DNA of 32,011 nucleotides. Origin: Oscillatoria sp. CS-180. GTDB lineage: Bacteria > Cyanobacteriota > Cyanobacteriia > Phormidesmidales > Phormidesmidaceae. Below the pieces are notes generated by a model that was given only the letters and a program-made list of their open reading frames with translations, made no database searches and was not told the DNA's origin. A program made the position numbers and the translations under genes. This document shows, piece by piece, positions 1 through 8,000 of this stretch. The DNA is taken from the NCBI RefSeq assembly GCF_028330965.1, contig NZ_JAQMUB010000001.1, positions 1 through 32,011 on the forward strand, given 5' to 3'. The stretch's first letter is position 1, and each line of letters opens with the position of its first letter.

Positions 1-2
1 TC

Positions 3-164
3 CCGATTGGCTCTGGTCCGGTCGAATCTTGGGTCAAACAAATCGATGCCAGATTGCAGGTGACGGGGGCTCAATGGAATGAAGCGTCTTTGCCACAAAT
101 GCTCAAATTGAGATCCCTTTATCTCAACCATCAACTTGATTGTTTTTCATCCCCCAGTGGATGA
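3..164 (+). pseudogene. C-terminal tail of a transposase (ISKra4-like), cut by the window edge
   Basis: Reading frame 3 is open from the window edge to a TGA at 162-164 and encodes a tail starting PIGSGPVESWVKQIDARLQ. The GSGxVES signature followed by a K/R-rich helix and a 'W...E..PQMLKLR..YLN' segment resembles the C-terminus of ISKra4-type DDE transposases. Only about 53 residues are visible, so I cannot say whether the gene is intact to the left. No clear terminal inverted repeat could be assigned. The family call rests on remembered motif similarity. Confidence 0.5.
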
Positions 165-232
165 CGTGCTCCCATTCAAACTCATGGGCTGCGAGGTAAA
201 ACAAAAGCTTGTCCACCCTAAGCTTTGCCCTA

Positions 233-454
233 TTACTTCAAAACAGTTTTGGTCAAAATCCGCATCACTTCACCAGCGCGACCCGTCGGCATGGGATTCG
301 ACCACTCCTTCATCTCAGCGAACCTGAGTACGTAGAGCGATTTCACAATACTATCTACGCCTTCAGGGGACCCCAGCACCATGATTCGCACCCTGTCGCG
401 CCCACCTTCTTGAGGCCCCTGAAGCGGTTCAGCAGCATTAATCTTTCGTGTCAT
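233..454 (-). CDS. Small conserved hypothetical protein, about 73 aa
   Basis: The minus-strand frame encodes a compact protein with the segments RVRIMVLGSPEGVDSIVKSL and LRFAEMKEWSNPMPTGRAGE, ending in an EVMRILTKTVLK tail. This resembles short cyanobacterial proteins of unknown role that I have seen with similar SPEGV and GEVMxILTK motifs. I place the start at the Met whose codon is 452-454 (MTRKINAAEP); an upstream ATG at 485-487 would add 11 less protein-like residues. No signal peptide or membrane segment is visible. Its neighbours are transposase and other gene remnants, so it gains no functional context. The function is unknown. Confidence 0.5.
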   Translation of the reverse strand: MTRKINAAEPLQGPQEGGRDRVRIMVLGSPEGVDSIVKSLYVLRFAEMKEWSNPMPTGRAGEVMRILTKTVLK

Positions 455-498
455 ACTCTGAGCTTCCACAAAACATTTGACGGTCATTGATTAACTGA

Positions 499-703
499 CT
501 GACACTAGCGATCGCTGCTACATCAAAGTTGGGCTTGCGGGTGGTTTCTCAAAATCAGCGTGTGGAGATTATTGGTAGACCTGCAACGATCGCTCAGCCG
601 ATGGAAGTTGAGTTGGTCAGAGACTTGGGCTAGTGAGAGTAAGCGCCAGGAGATTGCTGCGCTTGCTCAGCAGTGGTGCGATCGCCTGCGGCGGGTCGCA
701 TGA
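499..703 (+). pseudogene. Decayed coding remnants, identity unknown
   Basis: Two overlapping open stretches with coding character lie here. One frame (about 499-633) encodes LGLRVVSQNQRVEIIGRPAT before a TAG. The frame entering around 569 encodes WASESKRQEIAALAQQWCDR before a TGA at 701-703. Neither has a convincing start, and the region contains HIP1 sites. It may be a frameshifted fragment of one former gene or two fragments side by side. I recognise no family. The rest of 455-774 holds nothing I can name. Confidence 0.25.
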
Positions 704-774
704 CCATCGCATTCATGGGCAATATGAACTGCTAGCTAGCTAAAACTTGGAACAATAATCCTTGACTTGAAAAG

Positions 775-984
775 ATGCCGGATGATTTGCAGTCCATTAT
801 TCAATGTCTGTTAGCTGGAAATCGCGGTGATGCTGATGTGCAGGCTTTGGGGATTGGAGCCGCAGCGACTGAGGCAAAGGGGCAAGCACTGATTCTGGAA
901 CGCCTTCATCAGGCTAAACCGGATGTACAGGACACCTTGCTGTCTCTTCTAGAAGCGAAGCTTTCAAAGCCTCAAGGAGAATAG
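775..984 (+). CDS. Small hypothetical protein, 69 aa
   Basis: The ORF starts at ATG with a modest purine stretch upstream. It encodes a soluble, mostly helical protein beginning MPDDLQSIIQCLLAGNRGD and ending LLSLLEAKLSKPQGE, with no membrane segment or cysteine motif. It is followed after 3 nt by a 33-aa ORF, and then directly by a 168-aa ORF, so three consecutive frames could form one operon. The AAGGAGAATAGG stretch at its 3' end would serve as the ribosome binding site for the next ORF. I do not recognise the family. It could also be the tail of a decayed larger gene. Confidence 0.4.
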   Translation: MPDDLQSIIQCLLAGNRGDADVQALGIGAAATEAKGQALILERLHQAKPDVQDTLLSLLEAKLSKPQGE

Positions 985-987
985 GAA

Positions 988-1089
988 ATGATAGAGGCGG
1001 TTCATCGCCAGATGCGAGTTGTCTTTAGCAAGGCGCTTTCTCAAGAAGATGGGCAGGCGATCGCGCATTCCCAGGAATCGATTCGATGA
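988..1089 (+). CDS. Very small ORF (33 aa) between two hypothetical genes
   Basis: The ATG at 988 is preceded at about 974-981 by AAGGAGAA, a good ribosome binding site. The product starts MIEAVHRQMRVVFSKALSQE and ends at a TGA immediately before the TTG start of the next ORF. The tight spacing on both sides is the main support. No family is recognised, and it may instead be a remnant of a gene that once spanned this region. Confidence 0.3.
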   Translation: MIEAVHRQMRVVFSKALSQEDGQAIAHSQESIR

Positions 1090-1596
1090 TTGAGCACAGC
1101 ATCCATGTATAACCCTGATCAGCCGATACATACAGCCACGACTCAGGACTTGTGGACCGCCCTGTTGCTCAAGCGCCGCTTTAACAACTTTGAGCCAGAG
1201 CCAATTGTGCAAGATCTCTATGCTCAGCCGCAGCTCTGGCGAAAATTTTGGTTAGGTTGGCTGGTGTTTGAGATGGATTTTTACCAGAAGACCAATGAAG
1301 CGCCGATCGCCCGCTTACTGGAAATGCTCGTTTATGCCAGTGATGAGCGACTCTACCAAAATGACGTGCTGTACATTCAAAGCACCGATGATGACTGTGT
1401 TGCCCCCTTGCTGGATTTGGCGAAACGCTGGCAAGTTGATGATTGTGAGGTCTACGATCGCACTCGATTAGCCAAGATTTTAGGTCGGTTGGAAACGCTG
1501 ATCGACGTGCTGGGCGAGGAGAAAATGTCCCGCCAGATTGAGCAATGGAAAGCCCGTGAATGCTGTCGCCCCATCATCGCTATGTGGTGGGACTAA
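1090..1596 (+). CDS. Hypothetical protein, 168 aa
   Basis: The frame opens with TTG directly behind the TGA of the preceding small ORF; an ATG six codons in (MYNPDQPIHT) is a possible alternative start. The protein is soluble, rich in Trp, Asp and Glu, with segments such as LWRKFWLGWLVFEMDFYQK and the C-terminal CRPIIAMWWD. No catalytic motif, signal peptide or membrane helix stands out. The amino-acid composition looks like a real protein. Being last in a three-frame cluster, it may be co-transcribed with the two small upstream ORFs. I do not recognise the family. Confidence 0.45.
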   Translation: MSTASMYNPDQPIHTATTQDLWTALLLKRRFNNFEPEPIVQDLYAQPQLWRKFWLGWLVFEMDFYQKTNEAPIARLLEMLVYASDERLYQNDVLYIQSTDDDCVAPLLDLAKRWQVDDCEVYDRTRLAKILGRLETLIDVLGEEKMSRQIEQWKARECCRPIIAMWWD

Positions 1597-1738
1597 CCAC
1601 AGTGGCTAAGATGCAGCACTTCAGGCCACCGCTCAAACAGGATTGTATAGAATCGAACAGGCAGCAAGTTGCAGTTCTGCATCAAAGAGCAGACGTTTTT
1701 CAATAGGGAGCCAAGCATGCGGCATGGGCGATTAAGAC

Positions 1739-1989
1739 GTGTCAAACGAAAAAGTTGCCCTCAATCAACCGGAAGTGGCTGATGTTTTTGAGCAAAAGGG
1801 GGGGTGGCTTACCTCAAGGCGGAGCGGACGAATAGAGATGAGGCGATCGCCCAAACTCTAGAATCCTTTGGCCGCAGTGGGGTGCCCCTCTATCTGGCGT
1901 ATCCTACCGAAGCCAGTGAACCCAGGGTGTTACTCCAACTGCTGACGCCAGAGATTGTGATAGAGGCGATCGAGCAGTTGCAGAGGTAG
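1739..1989 (+). pseudogene. DsbD-like thiol:disulfide interchange protein, C-terminal remnant, frameshifted
   Basis: The frame from 1739 encodes SNEKVALNQPEVADVFEQKG. After a run of seven G (1798-1804) the homology continues in the next frame as VAYLKAERTNRDEAIAQTLE, then FGRSGVPLYLAYP and LLTPEIVIEAIEQLQR. This is the layout of the C-terminal thioredoxin-like domain of DsbD-family membrane reductases (…NEKVAL…YLKADWTNRD…GRSGVPLYL). The CxxC that should precede SNEKVAL is absent, as is the whole membrane part. The G run is the obvious frameshift site. It is a dead fragment, unless the shift is a sequencing error in an already truncated gene. Confidence 0.7.
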
Positions 1990-2066
1990 TCAGTTAGATA
2001 AATACTTCACAAATAGCCAGCTCATGCATACCAGTGGCTTGCAAATCTGAGATAAAGCTATTCATC

Positions 2067-2092
2067 TCCTAAGTAATTTCTGTTACTTAGGA
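2067..2092. repeat. Perfect 10-bp inverted repeat with 6-nt loop
   Basis: TCCTAAGTAA and TTACTTAGGA flank TTTCTG. It lies in the gene-free stretch 1990-2308 upstream of the EACC1/caspase pair. No T-run follows on the plus strand, so a classic intrinsic terminator is not supported. It may be an operator or a hairpin ending transcription from the left. Confidence 0.5.
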
Positions 2093-2127
2093 CTATGCCC
2101 TAGATCACAATCAATAGATTAAGCCTG

Positions 2128-2150
2128 CTGTAATATCACTAAAATTACAG
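2128..2150. promoter_or_regulatory. Inverted repeat CTGTAAT-N9-ATTACAG, possible operator
   Basis: The two 7-bp arms are perfect and separated by 9 nt, a geometry that suits a dimeric regulator. It sits about 160 bp upstream of the chosen start of the EACC1-like gene, and a TAGAAT (2152-2157) directly follows that could act as a -10 box. The rest of 1990-2308 shows no gene. Role inferred only. Confidence 0.3.
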
Positions 2151-2308
2151 ATAGAATAGAATTGATGTATGGCAACTTTAGGCTGCACTTGACTGAATAG
2201 GTGCTCCCTTATCTATAGAGTGTGCATGATTGGGGCATACGCGGCTTTTCCACTGCAGGGTATCTGATCAAACCAATTGAATCCTTCTCAATAAACTTGG
2301 AGGTAACT

Positions 2309-2689
2309 GTGGTCACCAGCGCATCTGCCCCCGTCAAAGTCAGGATTAGCTTTAACGATCCAGATTTAGATTTATCCGAACGAGAAGCAGAGATCCAGAA
2401 ATTGCTGCCTCAGCTAAGAGCCCTTGATGAAGTAAACAATGTTGGCCGAGTCGATGATCCGACGCCGCCGGAGTCGAGTAAAGGGTTTGGATTTTTACTT
2501 GGGTTACTGCAGGCTGAGGTGAGCGCCGAGAACTTTAAAGCACTCGGTGGCTTTTTGAGTGATCGGCTCTTAGGAAAAGCGATTGAGATGGAAGTAGAGG
2601 CCAATGGCAAGCGCTTGAGAGTAACTGCTAGTAGCCAAGCGGAATTGACTGCGGCCATTAAAGCTGCTCAAGATTTCATCTCGGATTGA
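2309..2689 (+). CDS. EACC1-like (effector-associated constant component) protein, 126 aa
   Basis: The product is a small alpha/beta protein: an early strand VKVRISFNDPDLD, a helix with LLPQLRALDEV, a Pro/Gly-rich middle (DDPTPPESSKGFGFLLGLL), and a C-terminal strand-rich part, EMEVEANGKRLRVTASSQAE. That order matches my memory of the EACC1 family, known as the constant partner of variable effectors, commonly caspase-like proteases, in bacterial conflict systems. The gene directly behind it is such a protease, only 13 nt away. I chose the GTG at 2309 because TTGGAGG lies about 6 nt upstream; an in-frame GTG at 2222 would add 29 unlikely residues. The family assignment is by pattern plus neighbour. 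Confidence 0.6.
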   Translation: MVTSASAPVKVRISFNDPDLDLSEREAEIQKLLPQLRALDEVNNVGRVDDPTPPESSKGFGFLLGLLQAEVSAENFKALGGFLSDRLLGKAIEMEVEANGKRLRVTASSQAELTAAIKAAQDFISD

Positions 2690-2702
2690 GGAGAAGAGAG
2701 AC

Positions 2703-4637
2703 ATGCTAAAAATAGCTTTGCTGATCGGTGTCAGCAACTACCAAAACAATCTTAGCTCTCTGCCTGCTGCGATACAGGACATTAATGAGTTGAAACGAGT
2801 GCTCAAGCATTCTGAAATGGGCAATTTCGATGAAGTTGAAACGCTAACTGATGCTGATTCTCAGACGATTCGAGAAGCAGCTGAAAGAGTCTTCTCTCAG
2901 CGTCATCGGGACGATCTTGTTCTTTTCTTTTTCTCTGGGCATGGCATTAAAGATGAATATGGCAAACTTTATCTAGCTGCGCCTGAAACTTATAAAGATC
3001 AGCGAGGAGAATTAGTTAGATCTAGCGCTGTCGCCACAAGTTTTATCCAAGACAATATGGATCGCAGCCGCTCTAAGCGTCAGGTTGTCATTTTGGATTG
3101 CTGTTTCAGCGGAGCTTTCGGCGATAATCTGACAGCCAAAGATGATGGCGTGATTGATATTGAAAGAGAGTTAGGGGGCGAAGGGCGAGCTATTCTAACC
3201 TCTTCAACCTCAAGTCAATACTCCTTTGAGCAGCAGGGAGCCGATTTATCAATTTATACCCGATATTTAATTGAGGGCATCGAAACTGGCTTAGCTGACC
3301 AAGACGATAATGGCATCATTTCGACAGACGAACTGCATGAATATGCAAAGCGAAAGGTGCAAGCAGCAGCCCCAGCAATGAAGCCGAAGATATTTGTTTC
3401 TGAAGAGGGCTTTAAAATTACGGTTGCCCATGCGCCTGCACAAGAGCCTGTGCTGCAATATCGTCGAGAAGTTGAGAGGGTCGCCAAAAATGGTCAGGGG
3501 GAAATATCGGTAGTTGCCCGAAGGCTCCTGCAGCATAGGCAACAAGCACTCATGATTTCAGATTCTCAAGCGGCTGCCATTGAGGTAGAAGTTTTTGAGC
3601 CTTACCGACAGTATCAGCAAAACCTCAAAAAATATGAAGAAGTGCTACGCTCAGTCTTGGGATCAGACAACAGTATTCCCCCTCGACAGCAAGCTGACCT
3701 TGACCGATTTCGGGAGCTCCTGGGTCTGCAAAATGATGATACGAAGGCCATCAAAGCCAAGATTGCGTCTGAACATGAAGCTATCGAGTTTGGCAAACCA
3801 CAAGGAGCATTACAGGAAAAATCTTTTGCATCTGCAGCTGCGGCTGACATAGATGAGCCCGTCGTTCTGTCTGATGATATGTCAGTCCAGCAAGCAGCGA
3901 AGCGGAAAGATTCTCAGTCTCAAACTGCTTTCTTCTTGCTCAAACTCGCGGGTTGTTCTGCGATCTTGATTGCAGGAGTTGCAGTAATCGTATCCTCAAG
4001 GCTAAGTACGGTTCCCAACAGAAGAGCTGCTATGGCGTTAGAGATAGCGGCTCCCAATCACCAAATTGTTGAGAGTAGCCATAACCGGCTTCTCGAACAG
4101 GCAGTTGCCTTGTCGCAAGCTAGCTTGGATGATTTTGCCGCACAGGCTCTTGATATTGCTTGGGATTACTACGAGAGAGGCGAGCGGCAAAAGGCACTTG
4201 ATGCCTTAAATGAAATCTCTCCTGACAGTAGTCTTTATCAAGATGCGCAGAGCCGTATCGAACTTTGGACCAAAGATTGGGACGAAAACGAAGCTAAACG
4301 TCAGCAGGCAGAAGCTGCTCTAGTGAATGGTGAGTTAGGCTACGCGCGCCAGCAAGCTAATTCAATCAAGACGCCCACTACATACTGGCGGAACATTCAA
4401 ACTGAGCTGTATAGCCGAATTGATTCAGCCATTCCACCAGCACCTGAGCTTGGGAGCACGGACACAACCGCAACACCTGCAACTAAAGAGCCAGCAGTAG
4501 GAATGACTGAATCAGAATGTGAGGCTTTGCGAGAAGCTTATGTAACAGGTGACTCTGAGGCTTGGACTGACGTTAACTCGGAGGGAAGCACAGTTAGAAG
4601 CTCTTGCAGAAAGTATGAAATTGACTTTCCAGGATAA
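2703..4637 (+). CDS. Membrane-anchored caspase-like protease (C14 family), 644 aa
   Basis: Residues 1-240 form a caspase/metacaspase fold. The start MLKIALLIGVSNYQ is typical, the catalytic His is in FFFSGHG (H80), and the catalytic Cys is in LDCCFSG (C134). A 12-residue EF-hand-like loop DQDDNGIISTDE (199-210) follows. Residues about 250-355 are a charged helical region similar to repeats common in cyanobacterial signalling proteins. One strong transmembrane helix spans about 409-432, and the C-terminal 210 residues would lie across the membrane, with a helical, TPR-like stretch (about 480-570). A strong GAGGAGAAGAG precedes the ATG. It is probably translated with the EACC1-like gene. The substrate is unknown; membrane anchoring suggests proteolysis triggered at the envelope. 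Both catalytic residues are intact. Confidence 0.88.
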   Translation: MLKIALLIGVSNYQNNLSSLPAAIQDINELKRVLKHSEMGNFDEVETLTDADSQTIREAAERVFSQRHRDDLVLFFFSGHGIKDEYGKLYLAAPETYKDQRGELVRSSAVATSFIQDNMDRSRSKRQVVILDCCFSGAFGDNLTAKDDGVIDIERELGGEGRAILTSSTSSQYSFEQQGADLSIYTRYLIEGIETGLADQDDNGIISTDELHEYAKRKVQAAAPAMKPKIFVSEEGFKITVAHAPAQEPVLQYRREVERVAKNGQGEISVVARRLLQHRQQALMISDSQAAAIEVEVFEPYRQYQQNLKKYEEVLRSVLGSDNSIPPRQQADLDRFRELLGLQNDDTKAIKAKIASEHEAIEFGKPQGALQEKSFASAAAADIDEPVVLSDDMSVQQAAKRKDSQSQTAFFLLKLAGCSAILIAGVAVIVSSRLSTVPNRRAAMALEIAAPNHQIVESSHNRLLEQAVALSQASLDDFAAQALDIAWDYYERGERQKALDALNEISPDSSLYQDAQSRIELWTKDWDENEAKRQQAEAALVNGELGYARQQANSIKTPTTYWRNIQTELYSRIDSAIPPAPELGSTDTTATPATKEPAVGMTESECEALREAYVTGDSEAWTDVNSEGSTVRSSCRKYEIDFPG

Positions 4638-4770
4638 GGATTGGTATGACTCAACGAAAGTCTTTATTCAGCTTAAGATCACCAATACATGATTAAGCGC
4701 CTAGCCGCGACCAATCGGTGGTATTTCTACGGCATCCCTGAACTGGTGTAGTACGTGCGGCTGATTTAGG

Positions 4771-4789
4771 CCTCCTGTTAAACAGGAGG
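4771..4789. repeat. Hairpin CCTCCTGTT-A-AACAGGAGG
   Basis: The arms are perfectly complementary over 9 bp; a realistic loop would be TTAAA on a 7-bp stem. No T-run follows on either strand, so it is not a textbook terminator. It lies about 130 bp past the caspase stop codon and may end that operon or stabilise its mRNA. Function unproven. Confidence 0.35.
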
Positions 4790-4947
4790 TTCAGACACTT
4801 GTGCTGTCCCTCATCAAAGCAAGAAACGTCACGAGTCGGCAGACATAATCTCCTGCTTACCAAATCTCGCTCCATGAATACACGAAACATTTGCATTAAA
4901 AGTTCACATGTACTTGTCAAGCTCTCTTTGATATAGTACAAAATAAC

Positions 4948-4953
4948 TATAAT
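4948..4953 (+). promoter_or_regulatory. Consensus -10 box TATAAT upstream of the lipoprotein gene
   Basis: A perfect TATAAT lies 22 nt before the ATG at 4976, inside an AT-rich stretch. No good -35 hexamer is present at 16-18 nt upstream (CTTTGA is the nearest), so the promoter would be weak or activator-dependent. Confidence 0.4.
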
Positions 4954-4975
4954 TTAATTCAAAGAGGCCTAAGTT

Positions 4976-5464
4976 ATGAGCTTCCATACGTGGAGCACAA
5001 CGGGTTTTGCATTCACCCTGTTTTTGGCAGTTGGTTGCAGTTCTGGGGGCGAGTCTGCACCTGTCCCTCCTGTTGAGCCTGCACCTGTCCCTCCTGTTGA
5101 GCCTGCACCTGTCCCTCCTGCTTCTGGGGAGTTAAGGGTCATTTTGCCTCAGGGAGAAAATAACCCTAGTACAGCGGGGGTTTGGAAGGGAGATGGTTCT
5201 GGGATTGCTAAAAAGTCCAATGGCGAACTGGCGCTTTTGGGGCCAGATGATAAGGTCACTGCTCTCGAACCATGTACATTCATCAACAATGGAGATTCCG
5301 TCCTAATGGGAGTGCAAGTGGCCATTAAACGAGAGGACGATAATCACTCGACAGTTGTCAAAGGCGATGACCACACAATTGTCGAAGGCGAGATTATCAA
5401 CGGTTTTGTTGATCTCAAATATCTTTCCGGCAACAATGATTGCCTTAAAAATCTTGAAGGTTGA
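4976..5464 (+). CDS. Secreted lipoprotein with Pro-rich repeat linker, 162 aa
   Basis: The N-terminus MSFHTWSTTGFAFTLFLAVG leads to Cys21 in an AVGC lipobox, indicating export and lipid attachment, although the n-region lacks Lys/Arg. A linker with repeated APVPPVEP units (residues 28-48) precedes a C-terminal domain of about 110 residues rich in Asp, Gly and Asn, with beta-type segments such as LRVILPQGENNPSTAGVWKG and two cysteines (in EPCTF and NNDCLK) that could form a disulfide. AGAGG lies about 8 nt before the start. The mature domain is unrecognised. It is single, with its own probable promoter, and has no functional link to its neighbours. Confidence 0.6.
   Translation: MSFHTWSTTGFAFTLFLAVGCSSGGESAPVPPVEPAPVPPVEPAPVPPASGELRVILPQGENNPSTAGVWKGDGSGIAKKSNGELALLGPDDKVTALEPCTFINNGDSVLMGVQVAIKREDDNHSTVVKGDDHTIVEGEIINGFVDLKYLSGNNDCLKNLEG
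5057..5120 (+). repeat. 24-bp in-frame tandem repeat, about 2.7 copies
   Basis: The unit GCACCTGTCCCTCCTGTTGA+GCCT repeats exactly at 5057 and 5081, with a partial third copy from 5105. Each unit encodes APVPPVEP in the lipoprotein linker. Identical copies suggest recent expansion by slippage or recombination, and the copy number may vary between strains. Confidence 0.85.
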
Positions 5465-5620
5465 ATGCTCTGATTCAAGTGGCAAAGGGTCGCTAAGAAG
5501 CGATCTTTGACAAGACAGCAATCAGCATCCTCCAGTCAAAACGGGTTGAAAACCTTACACTTTGAGAGAAGCAATTTCAAAGGTAGTAGGGATTGTGCAG
5601 GGCGATCGCATTCAAGGAAC

Positions 5621-5779
5621 CTGGCTCCGGATATCGCCACTGCCCAGCGGCAGCAGGTAGAAGCCGCCGGACTGAACCAGATTCGCTTCGCCTGGGCCGG
5701 TGCTCTACAACCGCAGCAGGCCCACTACTATCGCTTACAGGGACCGTCGGTTTTGGTGGAGTACGACAATACCCAAAAC
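5621..5779 (+). pseudogene. Fragment of a DUF3500 protein
   Basis: Frame 2 encodes RFAWAGALQPQQAHYYRLQG followed by PSVLVEYDNTQN. This is the characteristic C-terminal block of DUF3500 proteins (FAWAG…HYYRIxGPxxLIEYDNTQN…HxHxVWRD). The conserved part that should follow (H-I-H…WRD) is missing. Nine bases later another frame begins WD40 homology, so a rearrangement joined the two around 5780-5787. The upstream portion of the domain is also gone. It is a non-functional remnant. Confidence 0.72.
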
Positions 5780-5787
5780 ACTACACT

Positions 5788-7653
5788 TTTGGTGGAATTC
5801 AATCTGTTGCATTCGACTCTGGAGGGGAACTGTTAGCGACCAGCGATAGTAAAGGGAAGATTCAATTATGGAAAGTCAGCGATCATTTACATATCGCTAC
5901 GCTTTCAGGACATTCTGGCAGAATAAGATCAATAGCCTTCAGTCCAAAAGATGAACTCCTTGTAAGTGCCAGTAGTGACTCTAGTATTCGACTTTGGGAT
6001 ATTCGTGGTAAACAATGTCTCCATATCTTTTCAGAGCATACCAGTCGTATTAGAGCATTAGCGTTTAGCCCAGACGGCAAAGTTATTGCGAGCGGAAGTG
6101 ATGATTTTACTATTAAACTATGGGACATTCAAAATAAGCGATGTCTCTATACCTTTTCAGAAGATATTAATCGAGTTAGAGCATTGGCGTTTAGTCCAGA
6201 TGGCGAACTTATTGCTAGTGGAGGCGATAGTTGCAATATTCAACTTTGGGATTTCAAAGATCGTGAATTCTTACATCTCTTATCAGGTCATATCAGGGGA
6301 GTTGCATCAGTAGCCTTTAGTCCTAATGGACGATATTTAGCTAGTGGAAGTGATGATTTCACTATTCGATTATGGGACATCAAAAGTCGAAAGTGTATCA
6401 GCATTCTTTCAGGGCACAAAGATCGAGTCAGAACAGTTGCTTTCAGCCCTGATAATCGGTTTCTTGCAAGTGGTAGCAACGACTTTACCATCCGCATATG
6501 GGATCTTCAAGAATGTAAGTGTTTGCAGGTCTTATCAGGTCATACCAATTGGATTAGATCGGTAGTGTTCAGTCCTGATGGAAACTTTATTGTTAGTGGG
6601 GGCAATGATTCTTCTATTCGCCTATGGAGTTTTAATAAACTTCGATGTTTTTACGTTCTTTCAGGGCATACAAATTGGGTTTACTCATTGGCAATTAGCT
6701 CCGATGGACATACTCTTGCTAGTTGTAGTGAAGATTCGACAATTTGGATTTGGGATCTTCAAAGCTTCAAATGTAAGCATGTCTTTTCTAAGCAGATCAA
6801 CTGGGCTTATTCCGTCGCATTTAGTCCAAATGGTCAAATTCTTGCTAGTGGTGCTGACAACTTCAATATTCGATTATGGGATCTCAACGACTATCATTTT
6901 CGTACATTATCAGGACATACAGATTGAGTAAGGGCAATAACTTTTCATCCCAATGAATATATTCTTGCTAGTGGTAGCAGTGATACAATGATACGTTTGT
7001 GGAACCTTCAAAACCAAGAATGTCTCTGCGTCTTTAAGGGGCATACTGATTGGGTCAGATCTTTAGTCTTCAATCCGAGTGGTCATATTATTGCTAGTGG
7101 TAGTGACGACACCACGATCCGTTTGTGGAATCTTCAAAGTCAAAAATGTTTCCATGTCTTTAGAGGACATAATGCTTGGGTTAGGTCAGTAGCATTCAGT
7201 CCAGATGGTCAATTTCTCGCTAGCGGTAGTGGTGATTCTACTATTCGTTTATGGAATCTTGAGGAACAAGAGTGTGCTCATGTTTTCTCAGAGCACAGTG
7301 ATGAAGTTAAATCAGTAGCATTTAGCTCAGATGGTCAAATTCTTGCTAGCGGAAGTGATGATCAAACAATTCGTCTTTGGAATCTTAAAGAACGACGATG
7401 CATTCGCATAATCTCCAAACATTCAGATACAGTTAGATCAGTAGCCTTTAGTCCAGATGGACAGACTTTGGCTAGTGGTAGTCACGATGAAACAGTGCGC
7501 CTGTGGAATATAGAAACAGGAGACTGCATTGCAGTACTACAAATTCCACGTCCCTACGAAGGGACCGACATTACTGGGGTACAGGGTTTGACGGAGGCGC
7601 AGCGGACGTCGATGCTAGCTTTGGGGGCGGTTGATTACTCCTTTGAAAGCTAG
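5788..7653 (+). pseudogene. 14-repeat WD40 array, interrupted by one in-frame TGA
   Basis: One frame encodes fourteen consecutive 41-42-residue WD40 repeats (…SVAFSPDG..LASGSDD.TIRLWD…LSGH), enough for two seven-bladed propellers. The end, RPYEGTDITGVQGLTEAQ, is the tail I associate with large cyanobacterial NACHT/NB-ARC-WD40 proteins, so this is probably the repeat part of such a protein with its ATPase half lost. In repeat 10 a TGA (6925-6927) stands where repeats 7, 8, 9 and 11 have TGG, and the frame resumes directly after it. Upstream, homology starts at about 5788 against a DUF3500 fragment, with no clear start codon. The part from ATG 6988 to 7653 could be translated alone but would not close a propeller. 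WD40 arrays act as binding platforms; no partner can be named. Confidence 0.8.
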
Positions 7654-7736
7654 GCAGTAAGAGCGGCTAACTGGCTTACCATCTTCTGATTACACGCTAA
7701 GCTAATATCGTGTCGATAGTCCATTTCAGTACAGCA

Positions 7737-8000
7737 ATGGCGCTCTCACTTCCCCCTGAGCTACAACAGTTTGCTAACCGTCAGATCGCTAGTGGTAAAT
7801 ACGCTTCTCTAGATGACATCTTGCTAGCAGGACTGCAAGCATTGGCTGAGCGTGAGCAGATTTACCAGGGTCGTTTTGCAGACCTGCGTGACGAGGTCTT
7901 GCTGGGTGCGAATGAAGCTGAGCGCGGCGAACTGCTAGAAGCCTCCGTCGAAATCAACGCCATTCGTCAGCGTCTTCGAAGTCGTCACACTGAGTCATGA
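7737..8000 (+). CDS. parD: ParD-family antitoxin
   Basis: An 87-residue protein starting MALSLPPELQQFANRQIASG is typical of the ribbon-helix-helix ParD/CopG antitoxins, followed by YASLDDILLAGLQALAERE and a charged C-terminal tail that would bind the toxin. I prefer the ATG at 7737 because homology begins there; a GTG at 7710 would add nine residues. The stop overlaps the start of the toxin gene by 4 nt (ATGA). Such antitoxins usually repress their own operon by binding the promoter, which would lie in 7654-7736. Confidence 0.85.
   Translation: MALSLPPELQQFANRQIASGKYASLDDILLAGLQALAEREQIYQGRFADLRDEVLLGANEAERGELLEASVEINAIRQRLRSRHTES

Larger units (their letters stand above)
4638..4975. other. 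Gene-free stretch between the caspase gene and the lipoprotein gene
   Basis: No credible ORF or RNA gene is seen. It contains a perfect hairpin at 4771-4789 and becomes AT-rich toward the lipoprotein gene, where a consensus -10 box lies. Confidence 0.5.

Noticed and set aside
5593-5787. N-terminal 65 residues of the long WD40 frame
   Set aside because: They are the DUF3500 coding DNA read in the wrong frame, so they are not a genuine protein start.
5507-5836. A complete 109-aa gene in the DUF3500 frame
   Set aside because: Only its middle has family similarity; both ends are unrelated sequence and the essential C-terminal block is missing.
6925-6927. Programmed UGA readthrough or UGA as tryptophan
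   Set aside because: UGA is used as a stop for other genes here (for example cas1), and no recoding structure is evident; mutation or sequencing error is simpler.
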